A stretch of DNA of 43,916 bases. It comes from Acidobacteriaceae bacterium. Its GTDB lineage: Bacteria > Acidobacteriota > Terriglobia > Terriglobales > Acidobacteriaceae. Location of the stretch: the NCBI GenBank assembly GCA_003170825.1, contig PMYL01000019.1, positions 1 through 43,916 on the forward strand, given 5' to 3'. Below are positions 1 through 6,500 of this stretch, piece by piece; positions within the stretch are counted from its first letter, which is position 1; each line of letters opens with the position of its first letter. Both the position numbers and the translations under genes were made by a program. The notes below the pieces were generated by a model that was given only the letters and a program-made list of their open reading frames with translations, searched no databases and had not been told where the DNA came from.

Positions 1-65
1 TCTTGACGCTCCACACCTAGTGTAGTGAATCGGAAGTTCATTGCATCATTCCGACGACGAAAACG

Positions 66-142
66 CAGGTCCCCTTCGGCTACGCTCAGGGCAGGCTTTC
101 GACTCCCTTCGCTTCGCTCCGGTCGCTCAGGATGACAGCATG
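66..142 (+). repeat. Interspersed CTTCG...CGCTCAGGATGACAG repeat
   Basis: The stretch contains the words CTTCGGCTACGCTCAGG and TCGCTCAGGATGACAGCAT. The same words recur near 27741-27832 between ispD and ispF, and pieces of them occur inside the elements at 16998-17096 and 18405-18467. It is intergenic in each case. I read it as a dispersed non-coding repeat. Its function is unknown. Confidence 0.6.
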
Positions 143-332
143 GATGGAATGAACTTTAGACTCGGGACACTAGAAAGGCTTTCGATTACCTTATTGCATT
201 TTCGAGATAGTTCTCCGCCGTTTCTCGGGTGAAGATGCGGCTGACAAGTGGAACCGCGTGCGGCGGGTTTTCGTCCGCGTTGGGCATGAAAGTTGAGACT
301 AAAGCATTTCCACGTCCGCTGTACATGGGAAC

Positions 333-386
333 GGGTTTGTGGTCTCCCACCCTTTCGACACAAAAAAGTCGAAAGGATGGGGCACG
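333..386 (+). repeat. Hairpin repeat element, copy A
   Basis: The left flank GGGTTTGTGGTCTCCCACCC leads into a 14-base arm CCCACCCTTTCGAC, a loop of A-rich sequence, and the returning arm GTCGAAAGGATGGG, followed by GGCACGG. The arms pair with one mismatch. The flank and tail match copies at 7265, 13234, 16998, 19101 and 26898, while the stem tips differ. It lies about 150 bases upstream of cheA. Confidence 0.75.
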
Positions 387-539
387 GAGCCTCGTGCGGT
401 GATCCTTGGTCCCTGTTTCCTTGTCACTCCGCTCCTCATGTTGCGCCTCTTCTTACCGATAAAGGGCTTGAGAGTTCGCTGTGCCCGGGGGCTCGAGGCC
501 TGGCACGTTTTTTGGCTCGATTTCCGGGCGGGCGGATGA

Positions 540-2882
540 GTGGACGCGATGGATGAATTGACGAGGGAGTTCCTGATCGAGAGCCAGGAAGGTTTGGACC
601 GCATGGAGCGGTGTCTGACCGACCTGGAGGAGCGGCCGCAGGATGCGGGACTGATCGGAGAGATTTTTCGTGCGGTGCATACGATCAAGGGAACCACGGG
701 TTTTCTCGGCTTCAAGCGGCTGGAGAAACTGGCGCACGCGGGCGAGAACCTGCTGGGGATGCTGCGCGAGGGCAAGCTGGTTGCCAACCGCACAATTATC
801 ACCGGACTGTTGCAACTGCTGGACGGTCTGCGATCGATTCTGAAGACGATTGAAGCGGACAACAGCGAGGGCGACGGCGAGGACGGGGTGCTGATCGGGT
901 GGCTGGAAGAGTTGCAGGCTCCAAGATTGGCAGAGGCTCCGGCTCCGGCCAAGGCAAAACGTCCTGTTCGCCCGCAGGGCGGCGGGAGGCGCTCTCCCGC
1001 AGCATCAGCCGCACCTCAACTTCCACTTTCCGCCGCGCTCGCAATCCCTGTGGCCGCGCCTCCTCCAGCCGCATCCACTCCAGCCGAATCAGCCGCGCCC
1101 GCTGCGCAAGCGCCGGAGCCGGCGGAGGCTGCGCGCGAGCCGGCGCCCGCACCCAAGGCGCAGGCGGAGGCGGCCAGCGATGGCGGCCGGCCGCGCGTGC
1201 AGGGAGCGGGGAGCGCCGCGGAGAGCACGCTGCGGGTGGACGTGGCAGTGCTGAACCGGATGATGAACCTGGTGGGCGAGTTGGTGCTGACCCGCAACCA
1301 GGTGCTGCAGGCCACCGCGGCCGATCCCAAGATGACCGTGCTCTCGCGCCGCCTGGACATGGTGACGGCGGATCTGCGCGAGAGTGTGATGAAGGCGCGG
1401 ATGCAGCCGGTGTCGAATATCTTCGGAAAGATGCCGCGCATCGTGCGCGACCTTTCGCAAACGCTCGGCCGGCGGGTGCGGCTGCAGGTGGAGGGCCAGG
1501 ACACGGAGCTGGACAAGAGTCTGCTCGAAGCCATCAAGGATCCTCTCACGCACGCGGTGCGCAACGCGCTGGATCACGGCATCGAGACGCCGGATGTGCG
1601 CATGGCGGCGGGCAAGGACCCGGAAGGAACGCTCAAGCTGCGGGCCAGCCAGGAGGGCAGCCACGTCGTTATCGAGGTTTCCGACGACGGCGCGGGGATT
1701 GCGGTGGAGAAGGTGCGCCAGAAGGGGATCGAGCGCGGGCTGATTACGCGGGAGCGCGCCGCGCACCTGGGCGAGCGGGAGCTGCTGCAACTGCTGTTCG
1801 TGCCCGGCTTCTCGACCGCGGCAGCGGTGACCAACGTGAGCGGCCGGGGCGTAGGGATGGATGTGGTCCGGACCAACGTGGAAAAGATCGGCGGCAAGGT
1901 GGAGATCGACTCGCGCGCCGGCAAGGGAACCACGCTGAGGCTGCGCATTCCATTGACGCTGGCGATCATTCCCGCGCTGATTGTGCGCAGCGTGAAGCAG
2001 AGTTTCGCGCTGCCCCAGGGCGCGCTGTCGGAGCTGGTGCACATTCCCCCGGAACAGGCTGCGAAAGCGATCGAATGGATAGAGGGCGCGCCGCTTTACC
2101 GGCTGCGCGGCAAGCTGCTGCCGCTGGTGTTTCTTGACCGGCTGCTGATGCCCGGCGTCGAGCACAAAATCGCCACGGAGCGGGATAACTTTATCGCCGT
2201 TCTGGACGCCGATGGGCGCCGTTTCGGGCTGGTGGTGGATGGGCTGGCCGATCCGGAGGAGATCGTGGTGAAGCCGCTCTCCGCGGTGCTCAAGGATATC
2301 GGGCTTTATTCGGGCGCAACGGTGCTGGGCAACGCCGATCTGGCGCTGATTCTGGACCCCGGAGCGATCGCGATGAAGGCCGGAGTGGCCATGAGCGCGG
2401 AGGATGAGGCTGCGCGCCCGGCGGAGGACGAAGACGAAGCCGAGGCCGCGAAGAGCCTGGAGTATCTGCTGGTGGAGGCCGCGGGGCGGCAGGCCGCTGT
2501 GCCGCTCAAGGACGTACTGCGGATCGAACAGCTCCCGGTTTCGCGCATCGAGTACATCGGCTGCCGGCCGGTGCTGAACTTCGAGGGGCAACTGCTGCCG
2601 GTGGAGGATTCGGGCGGGGTGCTGGCCGCGGCCGAGGGCAATCCCCAGGCGCAGGTGATTGTGGTGGTGTGCCGCGAGGGCAACCGGCATGTGGGCATTG
2701 CGGTTTCGCATGTGCTGGACGTGGCCGCGGGCGGTGACCTGTTCGAGGCCGGCACGAGCCAGCGCACGGGCGGCGTGACGCTGTTGAAGGATCGCGTGAC
2801 CGGGGTGGTTGACCTGGGCGGCGTGGCGCCGTTGCCGGCCGGGGAGAACGCGGCCGAAGAGTTTGCGGAGACAGTGGGATGA
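540..2882 (+). CDS. cheA: Chemotaxis histidine kinase CheA with two CheW-like domains
   Basis: Sensor kinase that autophosphorylates on an HPt histidine and passes phosphate to CheY and CheB in the cytoplasmic receptor array. Residues 1-115 are the HPt (P1) domain with His47 in the motif HTIKGTTGF. Residues 120-225 are an Ala/Pro-rich linker, and no recognisable P2 CheY-binding domain is seen. Dimerisation helices start near 228. The ATPase core carries the N box (HAVRNALDHGIE, near 338), DDGAGI (near 382) and GRGVGMDVV (near 435). A regulatory CheW-like domain spans about 480-615. After an acidic linker, a second CheW-like domain fills about 640-775, where many CheAs simply end. The start is a GTG; an in-frame ATG at 549 is an alternative. 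The stop overlaps the cheW start by ATGA, implying coupled translation. Confidence 0.95.
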   Translation: MDAMDELTREFLIESQEGLDRMERCLTDLEERPQDAGLIGEIFRAVHTIKGTTGFLGFKRLEKLAHAGENLLGMLREGKLVANRTIITGLLQLLDGLRSILKTIEADNSEGDGEDGVLIGWLEELQAPRLAEAPAPAKAKRPVRPQGGGRRSPAASAAPQLPLSAALAIPVAAPPPAASTPAESAAPAAQAPEPAEAAREPAPAPKAQAEAASDGGRPRVQGAGSAAESTLRVDVAVLNRMMNLVGELVLTRNQVLQATAADPKMTVLSRRLDMVTADLRESVMKARMQPVSNIFGKMPRIVRDLSQTLGRRVRLQVEGQDTELDKSLLEAIKDPLTHAVRNALDHGIETPDVRMAAGKDPEGTLKLRASQEGSHVVIEVSDDGAGIAVEKVRQKGIERGLITRERAAHLGERELLQLLFVPGFSTAAAVTNVSGRGVGMDVVRTNVEKIGGKVEIDSRAGKGTTLRLRIPLTLAIIPALIVRSVKQSFALPQGALSELVHIPPEQAAKAIEWIEGAPLYRLRGKLLPLVFLDRLLMPGVEHKIATERDNFIAVLDADGRRFGLVVDGLADPEEIVVKPLSAVLKDIGLYSGATVLGNADLALILDPGAIAMKAGVAMSAEDEAARPAEDEDEAEAAKSLEYLLVEAAGRQAAVPLKDVLRIEQLPVSRIEYIGCRPVLNFEGQLLPVEDSGGVLAAAEGNPQAQVIVVVCREGNRHVGIAVSHVLDVAAGGDLFEAGTSQRTGGVTLLKDRVTGVVDLGGVAPLPAGENAAEEFAETVG

Positions 2883-3364
2883 GCACAGCAGGGACGGCAA
2901 TCCATCGCGGGGAGAAGGCGGCTGAGACGTTTGCGGAGATGTGCTCAGTCCGCGTGGGGCAGGGGTTGTTTGGCGTGCCCATCACCCACATTCTGGAGAT
3001 TGTGGGCTCGGCGCGGCCGCAACCGGTTCCGCTGGCTCCCAGCTACGTGGGCGGTCTGGTTCACTACCGGGGCGACGTGCTGACCACGGTGAGCCTGCGG
3101 CAGTTGCTCGCGCTTCCGCCCAGGGACGGCAAGCAGGACATTCTGGTGCTGGAAAGTTCCGGCGGAATTTTCGGTTTGCTGGTGGATTCGGTGGGCGAGG
3201 TGCTGACGGTTTCGTCGACCGACCATGAGCCCAACCCATCCATTCTGGATGAGCGCCGGAGGGCCTTGTTTGACGGCGCGTACAAGCTCAAGGACAGCCT
3301 GCTGGTGATGCTGGACCCTGAGCGGTTGGACCCGATGCGGCTGGGCGCGGCCCAGGCGGCGTAA
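2879..3364 (+). CDS. cheW: Chemotaxis coupling protein CheW
   Basis: Scaffold protein that links receptors to CheA. At 161 residues it has the usual size and a single CheW domain (about 15-155), with the typical stretches GLFGVPITHILEIV, GLVHYRGDVLTTVSLRQLL and FGLLVDSVGEVLTV. It begins inside the last codons of cheA (ATGA overlap), so the two are almost certainly co-translated. The position directly after a CheA that already has two CheW-like domains means this operon encodes three coupling modules. No receptor gene is present in the window to tell which array it serves. Confidence 0.93.
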   Translation: MSTAGTAIHRGEKAAETFAEMCSVRVGQGLFGVPITHILEIVGSARPQPVPLAPSYVGGLVHYRGDVLTTVSLRQLLALPPRDGKQDILVLESSGGIFGLLVDSVGEVLTVSSTDHEPNPSILDERRRALFDGAYKLKDSLLVMLDPERLDPMRLGAAQAA

Positions 3365-3404
3365 GGGGAGCAGGGGGAGAACCTGTTCGGCGTGGAGGTA
3401 GCGA

Positions 3405-3773
3405 ATGCGAGCGCTGATTGTCGATGATTCCCGGTTTGCGAGGAGCTATCTCCGCGGCCTGCTCAAGGAGATGGGAATCGAATGCGAGGAGGCCGCCGAC
3501 GGTCAGGCCGGCCTGGACCTGCTGCACGCGGGCCCGGTCTTCGACGTTGTCCTGGTGGACTGGTACATGCCGGTGATGGACGGACTGGAGATGCTCAGGC
3601 AACTGCGCGCGCAGGGATTCGACGGCATGAAGGTGTTGATGGTGACCACCGAGGCGGAGAACCAGTTCATTACCCGCGCCCTGGATGCGGGGGCCGACGA
3701 ATACCTGATGAAGCCTTTCGACGAAGAAGCGCTGAGCGAAAAGCTGGCCATGCTCGGCCTGGTGGAGGCTTAG
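3405..3773 (+). CDS. cheY: Single-domain response regulator CheY
   Basis: Receiver-only regulator (122 residues) that is phosphorylated by CheA and normally acts on a motor or other output. The acidic pair Asp7-Asp8, the phospho-acceptor Asp52 in VLVDWYMPVMDG, the switch threonine in MVTTEAE and the lysine of YLMKPFDE are all present. There is no output domain. It sits 40 bases after cheW and 3 bases before cheB. Because no flagellar or pilus gene is nearby, the output target cannot be told from the window. Confidence 0.9.
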   Translation: MRALIVDDSRFARSYLRGLLKEMGIECEEAADGQAGLDLLHAGPVFDVVLVDWYMPVMDGLEMLRQLRAQGFDGMKVLMVTTEAENQFITRALDAGADEYLMKPFDEEALSEKLAMLGLVEA

Positions 3774-3776
3774 GCG

Positions 3777-4931
3777 ATGGCGGCCGGCCACCGGACCCGG
3801 ATATTGATCGTAGACGACTCGGTGGTGATGCGGAGTCTGCTGCGCTCGGTGGTCTGCGCCGATGCGGGCCTGGAAGTGGCCGGAAGCGCGGCCGACGGCG
3901 AAACGGCCTTGCGAACCATTGAAATGATTCGCCCTGACCTGGTGCTGCTGGATGTGGAGATGCCGGTGAAGGACGGACTGGCGACACTGAGGGAGTTGCG
4001 CGCGCGGGGACACAAAATGCCGGTGATCATGTGCAGTTCGCTCACCCAGCGCGGCGCGAAGGTGACCATCGAGGCGCTGGCGGGCGGGGCATCGGACTAT
4101 GTGGCCAAGCCGGCCGGGCAATCGGGGCGCGAGGCGGCCATGCAGGCGTTGGCGCAGGATTTGCTTCCCAAGATTCATGCGCTGACCAGCCGGGCGCAAA
4201 CGCAGCCTGACTTTTCCGGTTCTGGCCCCGGCCCCGGTGGAGCGCGCTTGCCGCTGGCGCTCCCTTTGGCACCGCCGCTGAAGGCGCAGCCGATCTCGTC
4301 GATTCCGGTGGTGCTGGCGATCGGGGTCTCGACGGGCGGGCCGGCGGCTCTTGACGTTCTGCTGCCGGCGCTGCCAGCCAATTTTCCGTTGCCGGTGATG
4401 ATCGTGCAGCACATGCCGGAGCTGTTCACCAAGCTGTTTGCCGAGCGGTTGGATGGGCGGTGCAAGTTGCGTGTTCGCGAGGCCGAGGAAGGCGATGCGG
4501 TACGCGCAGGAACCATATCCATCGCCAAGGGCAACTGGCACATGGAGGTGCTGGCGGCTGCGCGCGCCGGCTCGCCGGCCACGCTGCACCTGAACCAGGG
4601 CCCGCTGGAGAACCACTGCCGGCCCGCCGTGGACGCACTGTTTCGCTCGGCGGCCGGGGTCTACGGCTCCGGAGTGCTGGCGGTGGTGCTGACCGGGATG
4701 GGGTCTGACGGATTGATTGGCTGCAGCATTGTTCGCGGCCATGGCGGCAGCGTGCTGGCCCAGGACCAGGCCACCAGCACAGTGTGGGGAATGCCGGGCG
4801 CGGTGGCCAATGCGGGCCTGGCGCACAAGGTGCTGCCGCTTAATGAGATCGCAACCGAAATCCTCCGGATTGCCGGCCGGACACCCGCCGCGGCAGGCGA
4901 GGCCCGCGAGCTTCGGGAAGCGGCGGTCTAG
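3777..4931 (+). CDS. cheB: CheB protein-glutamate methylesterase
   Basis: Adaptation enzyme that removes methyl groups from chemoreceptors (and can deamidate glutamine) when its receiver is phosphorylated by CheA. The N-terminal receiver has Asp13-Asp14 and phospho-acceptor Asp59 in LLDVEMPVKDG. A Pro/Gly-rich linker runs at about 140-175. The C-terminal esterase shows the catalytic serine in GVSTGGPAAL, the histidine in VQHMPELF and the aspartate in GMGSDG. The length of 384 residues is typical. It begins three bases after the cheY stop and is followed two bases later by cheR, as expected for the methylation pair. Confidence 0.95.
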   Translation: MAAGHRTRILIVDDSVVMRSLLRSVVCADAGLEVAGSAADGETALRTIEMIRPDLVLLDVEMPVKDGLATLRELRARGHKMPVIMCSSLTQRGAKVTIEALAGGASDYVAKPAGQSGREAAMQALAQDLLPKIHALTSRAQTQPDFSGSGPGPGGARLPLALPLAPPLKAQPISSIPVVLAIGVSTGGPAALDVLLPALPANFPLPVMIVQHMPELFTKLFAERLDGRCKLRVREAEEGDAVRAGTISIAKGNWHMEVLAAARAGSPATLHLNQGPLENHCRPAVDALFRSAAGVYGSGVLAVVLTGMGSDGLIGCSIVRGHGGSVLAQDQATSTVWGMPGAVANAGLAHKVLPLNEIATEILRIAGRTPAAAGEARELREAAV

Positions 4932-4933
4932 CG

Positions 4934-5773
4934 ATGGCGACAACCACGAGCGTCGACTACGGCTATCTGCGCGACCTTGTCTTAGGTTACTCGCAAAACG
5001 TGCTGGACCCTTCGCGCGACTATCTCTTCGATACGCGGCTGACCAAGGTCCTGCGCCACCAGGGCATGACCCGCCTGGAAGAGCTGGTGCAGTCTTTGCG
5101 GCGGAGGAAGGACCCAGTGCTGGAGCGCGCCGTCGCCGAGGCCATGACCATCAATGAAACCAGCTTTTTCCGCGACAGCCGTCCCTTTGAGTTGTTGCGC
5201 ACCGGCCTGCTGCCCAAGCTGATCGAAGAGCGGCGGCAGGTGCGCGGCCTGCGGTTCTGGAGCGCGGCCTGCTCCACCGGCCAGGAGGCCTACAGCCTGG
5301 GCATGCTGATGCGGGAGTCCTTTCCCATGCTGAGCGGATGGAGCATCCGCATCGAGGCTACCGACCTGTGCGCCGAGGTGGTGGAGCGCGCCCAGGCCGG
5401 CCGCTATCACCGCATCGAGATGAACCGGGGCCTGCCCGCCCGCTTCGTGGTGCGCTACTTCGATCATGTGGGCGAGGATTGGGTGGTGAAGGAGGAGCTG
5501 CGGAAGATGTGCGCCTTCCGCCAGGGCAACCTGTGCGGGCCGCGTTTTCCGTTCCAGCGGGCCAGCGACCGGTTCGACGTGATCTTCCTGCGCAACGTGA
5601 TGCTTTACTTCTCGCAGGAGACGCGGCGCGCCTTGCTGGCCAACATTCACCGGCTGCTGGCGCCGGACGGGATTCTCTTTCTCGGATCGACAGAGCAACC
5701 CGCGGATCCCTCGATCTGGAATTCGGTGCTGGCCGGCGGGACTTGCCACTTCAGGCCGAGACAGCCGAGTTAG
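4934..5773 (+). CDS. cheR: CheR chemoreceptor glutamate methyltransferase
   Basis: S-adenosylmethionine-dependent methyltransferase that methylates receptor glutamates, opposing CheB. It has 279 residues: an N-terminal helical CheR domain (YLRDLVLGYSQNVLD, with INETSFFRDSRPFELL) and a Rossmann-type SAM domain with FWSAACSTGQEAYSLG and the later DVIFLRNVMLYF. No extra TPR domain is attached, so it is the simple form. It is the last gene of the che operon. The next gene is convergent and about 100 bases away. Confidence 0.95.
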   Translation: MATTTSVDYGYLRDLVLGYSQNVLDPSRDYLFDTRLTKVLRHQGMTRLEELVQSLRRRKDPVLERAVAEAMTINETSFFRDSRPFELLRTGLLPKLIEERRQVRGLRFWSAACSTGQEAYSLGMLMRESFPMLSGWSIRIEATDLCAEVVERAQAGRYHRIEMNRGLPARFVVRYFDHVGEDWVVKEELRKMCAFRQGNLCGPRFPFQRASDRFDVIFLRNVMLYFSQETRRALLANIHRLLAPDGILFLGSTEQPADPSIWNSVLAGGTCHFRPRQPS

Positions 5774-5870
5774 AGGGTCAGGCTCGGGCTGAGGTGGTTT
5801 TCCAGGTCTCCCGCCGCGGCGGGCGAAAGCTGGGAAACCCGGCGTACTCGCCAAACTACCGTTCCATCGC

Positions 5871-6389
5871 CTAATCAGCGCTTACCCTCACGATCAAGTG
5901 AGGGTCGGTCACGGCAAGCGCGGCGCCGTCCTTGGTAAAGTTCACTTCCAATATATATTTATTTCCTTTTTCGCCTTTGAAGTCCCCTATGACGCGTACA
6001 GCCGTTCCATTCTCCCACTCCCCATCGTTCTTATGGGTGTCGCTGGATCCTTGACCGGCGATCCGGCCGTGGTTCCACAGCGTCCAGTTCGCTTGGATCA
6101 TAGGTCCTTTGCCGCGATCGCATGGAACTAGCGGCGTTGGATCTGTCAATCCCATCATGCAATTCATATCGTCGAGCGGAAGGCGCGGCTTGGCCTCGAT
6201 TCCGATGCTATAGTGCCCATTCTCCACCCTGAACTCCGGGGTTCTCACCTTACCCACTCCAAGCGAGACCGGCATATTCACGGGATATCTGGGTTGAGGA
6301 CCTTGCCCCAACAGCCATGATCCGAAAATAAGCGTTCCCGCCGCTACCAGGAGGATGACGGCCCATGCACGTCCCGATAGCCTTTTCAT
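5871..6389 (-). CDS. Hypothetical membrane-anchored or secreted protein
   Basis: I do not recognise this 172-residue protein. A basic start (MKRLSGRAW) is followed by a hydrophobic segment at about 9-28, consistent with a signal anchor. The rest is hydrophilic, with two cysteines (DDMNCMMGL and LVPCDRGKG) that could form a disulfide and a beta-rich look. It stands alone, convergent to cheR and separated by about 110 bases from the next minus-strand gene. The sequence is more A/T-rich than its neighbours, suggesting accessory DNA. The last codons contain an 8-base inverted repeat (5884-5891 and 5898-5905, 6-base loop) that could fold as a hairpin between the convergent genes. Confidence 0.6.
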   Translation of the reverse strand: MKRLSGRAWAVILLVAAGTLIFGSWLLGQGPQPRYPVNMPVSLGVGKVRTPEFRVENGHYSIGIEAKPRLPLDDMNCMMGLTDPTPLVPCDRGKGPMIQANWTLWNHGRIAGQGSSDTHKNDGEWENGTAVRVIGDFKGEKGNKYILEVNFTKDGAALAVTDPHLIVRVSAD

Positions 6390-6500
6390 AAATCACCCCA
6401 GAAAAAACGTTTAGGAAGTCTGAGCCATTGTTGATCACATTGCTCACTGCGTCAAATACGCTGAGACTTTTTCAATTCACCCAATACCCAGAACACCGAT

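Larger units (their letters stand above)
1..539. other. Gene-free leader region upstream of the che operon
   Basis: I see no credible coding sequence in this 539-base stretch. The short open frames on both strands have no family resemblance and no good start context. It holds a Ser/Thr-like low-complexity repeat block near 66-142 and a hairpin repeat near 333-386, both of which have relatives elsewhere in the window. The promoter of the che operon is presumably between about 390 and 535, but I cannot point to a convincing -35/-10 pair. Confidence 0.6.

Noticed and set aside
1089..2900. Long open frame (603 codons) on the minus strand through cheA
   Set aside because: Antisense of a clear CheA with strong GC3 bias; its His/Arg/Gln-rich composition is typical of a shadow frame and it has no family motif.
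3288..4943. Long minus-strand frame (551 codons) across cheY and cheB
   Set aside because: Spans two well-supported genes on the other strand; composition is Arg/Gln/His-rich and lacks any motif.
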